From the NCBI GenBank assembly GCA_932521035.1, contig OW051494.1, positions 4,388,001-4,452,000 of the forward strand: a stretch of DNA of 64,000 nucleotides, given 5' to 3'. The notes under the pieces were generated by a model. It saw nothing but the letters and a program-made list of their open reading frames with translations, did not search any database and was not told where the DNA came from. The stretch comes from Oscheius dolichura (lineage: Eukaryota > Nematoda > Chromadorea > Rhabditida > Rhabditidae). The position numbers and the translations under genes were made by a program. How positions within the stretch are numbered: position 1 is the first letter of the stretch; the number at the start of each line of letters is the position of its first letter. Below, piece by piece: positions 1 through 11,669 of this stretch.

Positions 1-1367
1 GCCTCCCACGACAATTTGGGAGAGGGACCGGAGAGGGGGGATTTTGTGGGAAAATAGACAGTATAATTACAGGGAGGACAGCGGAGAATATGGTAGAGGA
101 GGAAGAGGCCGGCAGACGGCAGGGCCACGGGATCCGGGTCCGACGTAGAAAAACACAATTGGAGAGGGCGTGCTCACGTTTGTTCAGGACACAGCTGTGC
201 CCTCGGGAAAAAAGTTGCGACCCGACCCGCTCTGGTTAAGAACCATCTTTCGCCTTCCCTCTACGAGTAGCAAGTCCTCGGTTTTTATAAACCGGGGATT
301 ATCCTCCCTCTGGAAGATCCTCCTCATCCGGGGGGAGGTGGCTACAGTGTGACCGAGCTCCTCCTCTAGGGCGATCCCCTACCGTATAGGTATTTCAGTA
401 GGAGGGGCGGAGGAGCAGGACGAAGAAATAAAAGGCTGGAGAGGATAAACTGACCCCTCCTATTGAAATATTCTAATCCATGGAAGAAGAGAAAACGGAT
501 ATCTAGAGATCTTTAGAAAGGACGCCGGAAGAGCAGTTCTTACTGTTCCTCCTTCGATTATATGGTTATCAGAAGAGAAGTTGGCCTCCTGGAAAGAAGA
601 GTGTACTCCGTCGACAGCCTATGATCCCGTGGATCTCATTAGACAACCAAGATGATGTGAATACTTTATCAGAGGGAACTGGCTCTCCCTCGTGGTCCTC
701 TCTCTTACAATCTCTTCTTTTCTTCCTCTAGAAACCCTCTTCTTGGACCATCAATGGATTTCCCCCCGATTGGACCATCCAATTTGGATTTTTACAGTTT
801 CGGAGACCAACTACCTCTGAAAGTTATTGTTTTTTGTTTAGATTAATTTTTCGCCCCCTAATCATTCAAATTTTTCCCACAAATAAACTACCCATGGTTT
901 AAAATTTAAAATCTAAAAATTCAAGAGGATTTCCAAATATTTTTTCGACCATGTGCCCTCTTGACCTCTTGATCTCCACCGGGTCAAAACACAAGAAATT
1001 TCCCCCGGTAAAAATTTCGACCCCAGCCATAAATAATTTTGCACCCCTCATAAATGTTTCACGCGCCAGCTGAAAACAGTAGATCATCAGCTGTCAGGAA
1101 GGAACAATGGCGCGAGCCCCGCCCTCCACGCTTTGTCCGGCTGGTCCCCGCATTTTGGCCTCCTGCTCTCCGGTGCGGGTCGAGTAAGCCAATTGGTCAG
1201 GCAGCGAGTGTGCGCGGGAAGGCGAGAGGCGGCAGAGACCCGGCCGGGGTGGTGAGAAAACATGAGATTGGCGGAGGGAGGCGACCGAGACGCGACGCGC
1301 ACGCGGGGCGGTTTGGCTGTGCGCCGACTGGCTGTCTTCTTCGATAGGAATTTATTCGAAGCACAAC
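1..1367. other. Intergenic / upstream region of the chromobox gene
   Basis: I see no convincing coding exon here; the open frames are short and lack recognisable protein sequence. It holds several GT/AG-like sites and two TACCGTA-type motifs are found in or near it (about 382 and, in intron 1, about 1583). The promoter and 5' UTR of the chromobox gene probably lie at the right end; a tag just before the start codon (around 1346) could act as a splice acceptor. Confidence 0.5.
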
Positions 1368-3658
1368 ATGGCCGACAAGGAAAAGGAGAAGAAAGAAAAG
1401 GCCGGCACGGACAACAACGTCTTCGCCGTCGAGAAGCTCATCCGGACCAAGTTGGAGCGGGTAGGTATTTCTCTTTTCCCCTTTATTCCCCCGAACCGAA
1501 GATCACCCGGCCGCTAATTCCCAATTGTCCCACCTGCTCCGAGATTAGATTCCCTACGTAGTCCCCCATGCCCGAATAGTTTACCGTATCCGATTACAAT
1601 CCAACGACTCAATCAATCGGTCTGATCACTGATCCTCCTCTTCATAAACATCCAGCTTCCCTTTCAATAGCCCCTAATCGACTGCCCCCCCCCCCCCCCC
1701 CCCGTGCCAAAAGATCAATTAAATCGCTTTCTAACGTCTTGGTCCCGAGACTTTGACCCTCGGAACCAGTACGGGTTCAACTGGGGTCCATATAGTCAGG
1801 GCGCGCCTGTTCCAACATAGTCTCCCTTGGTTTGTGTATTTTGTTGCGAGTGGCCGGTCATCTATCACCCCCATTGATTTGATATTGCTAATGGACGACT
1901 TTTCAGGGCAAGACCTTCTACCTCGTCAAATGGAAAGGCTGGTCCGCGAGGTTTGTTTCTTCCTTTTCGAATAGACCCCCGGGGGGCAGCCGCCTCTGCG
2001 TCTCTCCGGTCCCGTTGACCATTCTGCCGCGTCTGAACTCTCGCGGTGCCAATTAGAAAAGAGATTAGGTGACAGCCGTGACGATTAAACTACGTGAGCT
2101 GCCTCCTAATTGGGAGGTGTGCCGGCCAGATAATTCAATACTTCCCGGAACATTGATTAGGAAGGAAGTGCGCTTTATTTGTCCCACGAAAGCCGTTACC
2201 CGGCACGGGCGACATGGCATTTGCCCACCTGATCGAATATTCTTTGATAACAATAGTCTTGTTTAGACACAACACATGGGAGCCGGAGGAGAACATCCTC
2301 GACTTGGCCCTGCTCCAGGATTACCGCGAGCGGGAGGAGAAGAAGACCCAGAAGAAGGCCGAGAAGGCCGAGAAGGCGTCGGCTAAGCGGGCCAGCAGTG
2401 GCTCCTCCAAGAAGGCCACCCCGGTAAGTCTTCTCTTTCTTTTTTTGACTGGCCATTCCCACGGTGTCTGTTGTTCAAACAGAGAACAATATGACTTTTG
2501 TACTTTGTCTGTTTGAACAGCTCATCATCGATTCCAGGAGCAGCCACCGTCAAAGAAGAAGCGCCGACTGGCCGGGGGAGATATCCGCGAGGAGAGCAGC
2601 GAGAGCAGCGAACACGGTCAGTGGACTCATTTCCGATTCATTCCGTTCACCTGCTTATTCAAATTAGCCAAGGAGGGTGGTAAACAGCGAATTAGACGCA
2701 TTGTGAGATCCATAAACGAAGGCTATTTATAGACGAGGCTGAGGCTCCCTCCACCTCGGGCACGCCTGCCGCTGCCGCCCCATCCCAAGAGGAAGAGGAA
2801 CCACCCAGCGAGCCGATTGATGTGGAGGAGCAGCTCGAAGAGCCACCAGCCGAGCCAACTCCCTCGGAGGGGACTGAGGGCGACCGAATCCTAGAGGATG
2901 TCCGCGGCATACAACATTCCCCGGTACGTGTAGATCGGATCAGTCGCTCCACCTGGCTGACCTTTTAGTAATAATGTCAGGATTACGGTGGAGGGACAGC
3001 TGGGGGATAAAAATACAATCTGTACGAATGGGGTTTCAGGTAGTCGAGGACCCTGACTTTGCCCGGAACGGGGAGGAGATCCTGATGGACGAGGAGGAGG
3101 AGGAGGCGGGGGACCTCTACGAGTCGGGGATGATCGACTTCGATGGCAACGACGAGGAGGACCACACCATGGAAGAGACGGTTACCATGCCAGAGGACGG
3201 GTACATCGTCGGTAGGTAGGCCATTTGGAATATTGTTGCCCCTGCCCGGGATTAGGGGGCCCCTCGGCCGAAGAACGAGAATAATGGGACACCCATTCAG
3301 GGCACCTGATACCAACGGAGTTGGAAGCTCCGGAAGCAGCCTTCATAATGGGGTTGACGGTGACGGAGACCAACCAGACGAACCAACACCACCTGCAGTT
3401 GCTGAGGAGGTTCGGGCCGACGGAGCGGGAGATGGAGGACGAGCTGAGGAGGTCCGAGGAGATCAAGCATGAGCTCCGCTCCGAGAATGTCAGTCCCCCC
3501 TTTAACCTCTATAAGAGACAACGGTATTTCAGTGCCCGATGATGCCCACCCACCCCGACGGCGAGTCTTCGTCTGGTAGCGAGGGCTCCGGCCCGGACGA
3601 GATCGGCTTCCTAGAGGTAGACTTCGCGGACGAGACCGTCCAAATAGCCGAGTTCTGA
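1368..3658 (+). CDS. Chromodomain protein of the Polycomb/CBX type
   Basis: Eight exons can be read: 1368-1460, 1907-1950, 2267-2423, 2538-2616, 2733-2923, 3040-3211, 3301-3488 and 3533-3658, totalling 1050 nt (349 aa). The chromodomain lies at about residues 18-65 and is split by two introns: FAVEKLI, then YLVKWKGWS with the aromatic-cage W residues, then NTWEPEENILD. The following RERE stretch and the EENILD motif favour Polycomb-type CBX over HP1. A lysine/alanine-rich basic segment, a KKKRR patch (possible nuclear signal) and a long Glu/Asp/Pro-rich region follow. No chromoshadow domain is visible, and I cannot confirm a C-terminal Pc box, although the last residues (around VDFADETVQI) are a candidate. 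Chromodomains of this family bind trimethylated H3K27 or H3K9 in the nucleus. A polyadenylation signal follows at 3801. Confidence 0.85.
1685..1703 (+). repeat. Poly-C run in chromobox intron 1
   Basis: Nineteen consecutive C residues inside the first intron of the chromobox gene. Long homopolymers of this kind are prone to length errors, so the exact length is uncertain. Confidence 0.9.
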
Positions 3659-3800
3659 TATTCCCCGTTTATCTTTCTTGTCCCCCGTCCTCCCCTATAC
3701 TCGCATTGCCTGCCAGGTTGTCCACCTCTTCGTATTTTTTACTTGTATTTCCCCCATATGCTGTTTTCTTCTCTGTGATATTTGTCGTATCTTTTCCTTC

Positions 3801-3806
3801 AATAAA
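3801..3806 (+). terminator. Polyadenylation signal of the chromobox gene
   Basis: AATAAA 143 nt after the stop codon, followed by a GT-rich stretch, as expected of a poly(A) site. Confidence 0.65.
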
Positions 3807-6122
3807 TGTCACCCTCGAATGATTGGTTGAGTGTTGCGGACACTAGTCGTTTTCGTTATTTATGGCCCCGAATGACCCGCGGCCGAAAGCAGCGCGGCCC
3901 GAGCCAGATGTCCGATACGTCTCTCAAGGCTTCCGCTGCATAAAAAATGACAGAACAGGCGATGCATACTATTCCTCCCCGGGGACTGGGACTGTCGGTT
4001 ACAGTCGGGATGGCGACAGCTGTCCACACCAACCGCCTTCTTCCCAAGCTGGATACACACCGCTGAACTGTGGCCCTCTTCCTGCTGGAAATGATCTGTG
4101 ATGGGTAGGAACTCATCCGATTAGAAGACGGATCACTCCACTCGAAAGGAAGCCGATGTCGAGTAAACGACGCGCGGTCAAGCAGGGTCAGGGTGTGGGC
4201 TACTGTAGACACGAAATGACCCTAGTTGGGAGAGAGAAACCATGGAACCGTTTGCAGGGGTCAGAAGTGACAAACAAGGAGAGGGACCAAGCATTTGTCC
4301 TTCTATTGGGTATATCTTAAAAATATCTTAAAAGTATCTTAAAAAGCCTCTATGTGAATTTCATTCCATGTCCAATACGTTTTAGAAGAGACACGTCCTA
4401 CCGTACCACCGGAATGATTTCTGTCTTCCTGCCCGTCTGATCAGATCTTCTCCTTTTCACTATACCGATTCAGATGTCGAGATCTTCTTCCCAGCCACAA
4501 ATCTCCAGCGATAAACCACTAGCAGTTTTTATGAAGTAGTCTCCTTTGTTCGGTAGTCCATCGGCCAAGAAGCTCTTCTCGCCGAACGCAACATTCTTAG
4601 CGCTTTATCAAATTAACGAAAGAATCTGAACGCTCTCTGAAAAACTCAATAACAAGCCGACGCCTATCGCTTTCGTAGCTGCCCCGAAATCACACAATAA
4701 AGATCAGTTGGAGCCAAAAGATCCGAAAGGGAAGATACTAACTGTAACCGACGGGGAGTACAGTAGCCAGCCGCGCCAACTCGTACATTCTTGAAGGGCA
4801 GAGGTGATCAGCTCCGGGACGAATCCCTTTTTTCAACAATTTATGGGCAAACAAAGATGATATCGACACCCGGAGGGATACTGTCAAATATTTGGATAGG
4901 TGACTCTACAAGGGCCGTGGATCCCTCCTCCTTCTGGTCCCTGACCGCCATAATTAATAGAAATATCTATCCCGAGGTCATGCCCATTTTAAAGGAGGAC
5001 CCAGTCGTCTCGGCTACAGTAACCCATTGGCATAATCCATTCCGTGGAATGGCCCTCAATATGGCTGTGTGAATTTTGCCTAACTGTATTTACTAAGGGT
5101 GCTCATAAATAATGGGGAATTCCTTTGTTCTGGCAGTGTGTTCGTTTTTGTGTAAAAGACACGCCGCGTGCAATTTAATACGATAGCTCATTAGTTCGAG
5201 AGCGGGTCGAGAGAGGCAACCAAAACACGAGACGCAGACGGCCGGCAGAGTGCGGGCACAATGGAGAGTGCGCCAGATCGCCGCGAACAGCTGACATCTA
5301 CACAATGATTCCGGCGGATTACGGTAGCGACAGAGTAGATGAGGGACCACCCACAGAGGGAAATGTCGAGGGGGCATCCCACTGGGAAAGCGAAAGGCGC
5401 GAAGCCGACCAAGGTCGCCAGAGTGGCGAGGGGACAGGGGGACAGCCGAACAAAGGACAGGGACCGAGCCTCTCTACCCTCTAGATATCTCGGGGAAGGG
5501 CCACGGGGTTTACGATGCCCTCTCCTCTGGTAAAAAGATATCGTGGGAAAGTCCGGGTCAGCGGTCGCCTTATCTCCCGCGGTCACGATAAGTCCACAGA
5601 AAAAAATTTGAACCTTCATCAAGGTCACTTTCAAATCTTCGGTAAGGAGGGGGACAGCTCTATTCATTTATTGGGGATTATTCAAAATTTCTTGAAGGTG
5701 CCGCAGTTGGGCTGTCCTCTCTTTGGAGGATACAGTAGGACTTTTTAATTTGCTTAGGAAGAGAGGTATTTCCTGTGCTTCTAATGTCACTTGTGATAGG
5801 GAGATTACCGTACTCCCTTGTTCTGTAATAACCCGACAAAATATTGGAATATTCGAGTAGATTATTCAAAAAAGACTTTCCCATAGACTCTGTCTCTTTA
5901 CACTTTTTGCCCTTTGACTAATGGAACCCAGCCCAACAGTAGGCCACTGACTCATCTCCTGATTCAATCCTTTATTATTTGGGGTGAAGAAAGACGGCTT
6001 GGCGCCGGTGACTAGTACAAAAATAAAGAAATGGCAAGGTAGGGAGACACGTAATCATAGAAACTGTACAATAGCACCACGTGGTCAGGGGGGATACAAT
6101 AAAGTTGAGCAATTAGAAGGAT
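3807..6122. other. Intergenic region between chromobox and phosphorylase kinase genes
   Basis: About 2.3 kb between convergent genes with no supported exon. It contains three near-tandem copies of TATCTTAAAA at about 4313-4345 and several TACAGTA/TACCGTA motifs (about 4400, 4750, 5018, 5320, 5740, 5809). On the minus strand AATAAA occurs at about 5968 and could serve the phosphorylase kinase gene. The longest open frames look like random translation of GC-rich DNA. Confidence 0.5.
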
Positions 6123-9100
6123 CTATCCGAAGAGACTAATCAGGGCCTTGATGATGTAGTGGGTGGAGCCGTACTCGCCAGCCGGGGCCGAGTCGTAGAG
6201 GTGGCGGCAGATGCCACGGGCTCCGTCACACCGTTTGCCCGATCCGCAACATTCCAGCACGACGGTTCCCAGTTCGACCTGAAAAGGGCCGGTTTCATCA
6301 CGATCAATTAGACAAGTAGCGATAAATCAACCGATTAGGGCCCCTGCCTACCGTATCCCCTCAACCCTCCTCTTGGGTACACCCGTCCTCGTCGGTCAAG
6401 GCCACCGCCGCCAAACCTGTTCCGAGGTTAATCAGAGACAAAAAAAACTACCGGAGACCAACAAGGTTTTGCCTGGTCCGACTACTCTCTCCCGGGACGC
6501 TTCCTGTTTGTCGGTGGCGGCACTTGATGAAAGGCGTCTCAGAAGGACACGTCAAGGGAGATCAGCCGAAAGATCTGTTTTTCGCGTCAAGGACTGCGTG
6601 TCCCCGCCGTCGACTGATAAAGCACACAAGAACTTCGCCCCGTGATCTACCCCCTAATAATCCCATAATTTTAGCCACCGAAGTGCCGTCTCCGATCACA
6701 TTAAAACTACTATCGCCCCCTCTTCCCGGTCATTATTACGAAGGGACTGGGGGAACGGGGGAAAATGTGGAAACCGGTTCAAAAGGAGGAATAAACCTAC
6801 GTTGTGAGCGATAAAAATCTCGTTGGTCTTTCGGAGGATGTGATCCACGTCGAGGGCACAGTCGCGCGGGATTCGCGGCTCGTTGGTGAGGACGAGCTTC
6901 TCCAGTCGGCCGAGGAGCCAGAGTGTCTCGACTACCTGAACAGATTATCATCTAGGAGGGATCGGGGGACGAGGCACCATCTCTCGATATTCCGGCTCGG
7001 CTATTTGGTTGAGGGCTTCCTCGACCTCGAGAGCGAACTTGATCTCTCTCCGCGTCATCTCCTGCGTTAATCCCCAGTGCAGCACCGTGTCGTTAATCCG
7101 TAATCCGTGCGGCAAACGATGTACCGTATCCCAGAGACACTGAAATTGGTCACATTTTATACTGGCCTCGATAACTACTCGTCCCGTTCCTGTCCCGGCT
7201 GAGCAAACAGGGAAAAATGTACTCGGGCAGACCGTTTGGCAAACGTTAACTAATGCGGAGGACACGCTGGGCACGTCATAAACGGAGCCGCCGACAAAGG
7301 GAAACTTTTTACGGATTCGGACAGGTGTCGCCCCCCGCCCCTGTTAATAATAACAGCCCTCGGGGTGTGTACAGCTGGCCGTCGCAATATGATGTAGCAC
7401 ATGCCAGATGCAATCGCACAAGCATTAGGAATGCGCACGGGGTCACTTTCTCAGACGGATGACAACGTACCGCGTAGAAGTGGTGGGGTACGCGGTTGAG
7501 GGCTCCGTCGATCCGGCGATGTCTCAGCCACACGCCCACTTGGAAGTCGTCCGTCTCGTCCTCCGAGTCTTCGAAGTTCTCCGGCACCTGGTCCACGCTC
7601 TTGTGTCTCATCGACTTTCGAAGACTCTGAACACGTCTTTGTTTCTATTTCCCCGATGGCACCCAGAACCTTTCTCTCCTCGATATGCCTCTTAAACGAG
7701 CCGATGCCTGTGCGGGTCTCGCGGGCCGCGTCGTCGTCCACGTACTCCTCCAGGAGACGGCCACTCAACAGGGAGAAGAGCATGGATTTCAGTTCGAATG
7801 GACTCATGGTCAGGAGTTTTTCGGCTGCCTCGGCTGCCGACAAATTTCTGATCCTCGCCAGTTCGGAGGCCAGAACCTAAACTTGAAATATGGGCATTGT
7901 GAGGAGGATGGGTCACTTGAATGATGAGTCCGACTCGGAGACGGAACATCTCGACAAAGAGCTTCGGCTCGGTCCGGACCAGCGACCCCAGCGAGATGAT
8001 GATCTCCTGGCTCAGGGTGTAGGCGTTGGGATCGTCGGCATAAGCCCTTCTCATGATCTCCTTCAGTTCCTCCTTCGTCTTCGGACACGTGATGGCTTCT
8101 TCCTTTTTCGAGGGAAGCCCCAACTGAACTTAGGTCTCATAACCATTCCCAAGGCCGTTACCGTTAATTGTTTCTGGCGCACGAGGAGGTGGGTGACTGC
8201 CTTGCATAATTCTTCGAGCTGGCGGCAGAGGAGACCGGCCGAGAGGCGGACCAGGGCCCAGTCGCGACATTCACAAGCCTTTGAATAGATCTCGTCCATA
8301 AGTTGCCGGACTGTTATCTCCTGGTCGTTCAGCTCCACTTCGTGGTCGGGGCCACTGAAAAGGGGTTATCTCAGAGAAGCAGGGAGTTACAATTTCATCC
8401 AGAGACAGTGGATGATGGTGGCCTGCTCGTCCAGCACAACGGTCTCCAGCAGTAGATTGACCAGGTCCTTTGAGTGCATGTCGTTCATTTGGGAGAGATT
8501 CCTCCTCGAAGAACTATAATGGCTCGTCTTTCTCAGCCAAAAAACTAGCTAAACCTTTCGCTGTCCATCCTGACCCGCGAGGTAGTGGTCAGAAGATTCC
8601 GCAGCTGGCTACTGCTCCGTTCCCGGACCATGCCCAAGTTCGTGGATCGCCTGGGCACCTCGTCCGTCCGGTTCTTCAACAGGGACGGGGGCGACTCAAT
8701 ATCCCTTCCCCTTGTGTTATAAGCCAGCCGAAGCTCGGCCAGATCTGAAGAGATTGTCCTCGAAAAAGAGAAAAAGCTACCAGAGTCGTTGCTGTCCAAG
8801 GCAATGGAGCGATGCCTCATCGACGCTTTATGGATCAGTCCGTATGTCCGTCGGTCCTTCACCGACTCGCCCCTCTTCAGCTGGGTCTTGACCATCGATC
8901 CGCCTGAGATTGGCCTGTTCTCTTCCTTCCCGAAGAACCCACTTCTGTCTCTGACACGGGCGTCGTCCGTCGGCAGGTTGAAGTGTATCCGGGCGTTGAT
9001 GACGGCGTCCTCCAGGAGGTCCTCGATGTTCCCGTCGTGCAGCTCTATCTTACTGACGGCCGTCGTCCGGAAGAAGTCCGAGAGGTTCTTCATCACCACC

Positions 9101-11410
9101 CTGGCTCCTCCCAAGTATCCCGTACTGATCTTCTTTATCGTTCCCATTACCGTACTCTTCATGAATTTGTTGAAGGAGATACTGGAGAAGGAGGACAGTC
9201 CATCCTGAAGTGTCTTTTTAGTGGAGGGCAGGAGAACGGCTTACCGTGGTGAGCATGGAGCTGTCGACCACGAGCACCACGAGCGGTCTCCCACTGATAC
9301 TCGTCGAATTCCAGCTGGCATAGATATACTGCAGCTCCGAACTCCACTCGTCCATCAGGATGCGGATATCGTACATCAAATGGGACCTTCTGCTATCCAT
9401 AAACTGAAATGGAACACTTTTAATGGCAGTGAGAGGACTAGACCTGGGGAGTGAAGATGACGAACTTCTGTCCTATTTGGTAGAGACGACTCGTGCTGAG
9501 CAGGCCGACATCCCGGTCCATGGGTCGGCCAGTCAGTTTCAGCTTGTCACAGTGGCCGATCCTGTAAGTCTCAATGCTCAACCAGAGGAGGAACCTACTT
9601 CTGAAGCATATTTTGAAGGGCAAAGGCCGGCATGACGGAAAATACAGGATCTATCTCATCCACCCTCTGGACAGTGATCCCATTCGCAAGCAACTCCCTC
9701 TGTACATCTTCAGTTTCAGCCAAGACGGTTACTGGAAATACAATAATTGTGGAAATACTCAAAAGAACCTTGAACTTCACAGGGAGGTCGCCTCTCAAAG
9801 GCGGAGAGTCGCCTACTCAAGGGATCCAACTCGGCCGGGGTGAGGAATCCCTCATAGAGAAGGGAACACACGACGTAAAGGGACTGGGCCCACAGGAAAG
9901 GTCTAAACTGTCGATAGCTATCATGGGGAAGACGCCTACGTTGCACCAGCAGGGCTTCTGGGCTGCGAGCCGCGGTCGGCCTTCTCCCCGGCCACATTTT
10001 GGATGTCCACCTTGTAGAGTTCCGGTATATACCGGACACCGTGCTCCCCGATGACCAGGACTTCATCCAGTCGCTGCCAGTAATGGTCGGCCGCTTCGTT
10101 GTTCCTCGCGTACAAGGCGTCCAGCAGAAGAAGACACAGGAAGACAGGCCACTCACATTCGATGTCTTCGAACTGTTGGAGCTCAGATTTGTTGTAGTAC
10201 AGACGGGAGGGGTCCTGAATATTTGGGGTTATTGGAAGCGGATTGATCTCACCTCCAGGGCTGTCTTGTACCCGTCCCTCAGGAATCGACGGCAGCCATA
10301 CTTGCCCAGGAGGGTCTCCACTATCGTCTCCCGGGTTCTGTCCACCAGGGTCGGGTCTTCTACAGAAAACGCCGGGTAGGAGATAATCATCAGGAGGGCG
10401 GCATCCGTCTCCTAGAATTCATTTCTGTTTTGATATAACTGAAGAACCCACCTTGCTGAAGGACTCCCTGGGCAACATGCTACTCAGAACGGCTGAGCAC
10501 TGCTCGATCTCGTCGGGAAGAACGTGAATGACGGACCCCCTCGAGCCATCTCCGAACAGGTCTCCCACGTCGTTTAGAGCCTATTTTAAATAAGAAAACA
10601 ATAAAGTGGAGGACACACCTGTAGGGCAGCTTTGACCATTCCAATGGAGGACGCATTCAGCTCGCGGATACCTTGGTTGGTCTTGTCTCCCCGTTCCCAG
10701 ATACCAAAATCCTGGACAACTCTTTCAATTTTTAAAGAAAAAGGACAATAACTCACGGGTGTTCTATATCCGGTTTCGATGTAATAGACGAGATTTTGAA
10801 TAAAGGCCACCTCGTCGAAATTCCTGACAATTTGGAGACCGGAGGCTGTTATTTGAGCCAGGGTCAAGAGGAAGAGCGAAGTGGCGTCCATCTGGAGATG
10901 GCCCCACTCCGAATCCCCACAAACTGTATCTAAACACAATTTGTAATTGATATATTCAGGAGGTCGAACTCTTTGTCCGCACGGAGTACTTGGCGTGGAG
11001 GGAGTCGATGGGTCTCTGGAACTTCTTGAACATCTCCACCTTGTCGGCCTGTCTCATCAGACACTCCAGCAGGGACTGCATCATCTTCACACTGGAACGG
11101 GGCCGTCTCGGGCGATGACAGGACCTACCAAGTGTATCCCAGCTCGTTTGCCTTGTTCAGGTCCTCGTCGAAGTCGGCGTATTTCATGTATGCCCGGTAG
11201 AGGGCCCAGAGAGAGTGGGCGATGTAGACATTGTCTCGGATCCAGGCGTGGCCTGAGGGGGAGAATGGAAGAGGGACAGGGCACACTACCTGGGAACTCT
11301 TTCTGGTTGGCGAACAAGGCCGTGATGGGATTCTGGTGTTTCATTACCGTCTGGTCCAGGGTGTACAGGATCCGGTCTAATCTCACCCCCGACCCGCTTC
11401 GAGACCTCAT
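6123..11410 (-). CDS. PHKA: Phosphorylase b kinase regulatory subunit alpha
   Basis: Regulatory alpha subunit of the (alpha-beta-gamma-delta)4 phosphorylase kinase, which activates glycogen phosphorylase in the cytosol. The start is clear: [12 protein letters not shown] at 11410 matches the family N-terminus. It is followed by the glucoamylase-like GH15 domain: [20 protein letters not shown] (about 11260-11180), [14 protein letters not shown], an [14 protein letters not shown] block (about 10690), and FLWAQSLY (about 9890). The C-terminal part includes [20 protein letters not shown] (about 8330-8260) and a run near 8040-7950 ([20 protein letters not shown]). Many short introns interrupt it and I did not fix every boundary. 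The last exon (about 6123-6280) is Cys/Gly-rich and ends in SLFG, so the C-terminal CaaX farnesylation box of vertebrate alpha subunits is absent. The alpha assignment over beta rests on the N-terminus. Confidence 0.88.
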
Positions 11411-11669
11411 TCTCGAGTTCTAAAAGACACATTTTATATAAGAAACAGATTTGGAAGGCGGTAAAATATGGGAAGAAACAGGATAATTCTCGATAGAAAC
11501 GGATTATTTCAAAGGAGAAGGAGGGCAGCCGGCTGAAAAAAGGTAAGGGTGTCCGCAAAATATGGGGAAGGGTCCGCAATCACGTACCCGGCATTTATTT
11601 AAATGTTTGCGGACTTATCACACACTTTTCTCATCACCCGTCTCTATTCTAAGTGCAATTTCAGTATTT
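11411..11669. promoter_or_regulatory. Divergent upstream region shared by PHKA and calpain-7
   Basis: Only 259 nt separate the two divergent start codons, so both promoters must lie here or overlap the genes. On the + side a CAATTTCAG acceptor-like site ends 5 nt before the calpain ATG. Confidence 0.55.

Noticed and set aside
1054-1347. Open frame of 97 aa on + before the chromobox gene
   Set aside because: Arg/Gly-rich translation of GC-rich DNA with open frames on both strands; no protein-like features.
5191-5667. 158-aa open frame on - in the intergenic region
   Set aside because: No family resemblance, no splice context, and an overlapping open frame on the other strand.
8789-9208. Long + strand open frame opposite PHKA
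   Set aside because: It mirrors the PHKA coding exon on - (205-aa frame with recognisable kinase-subunit sequence).
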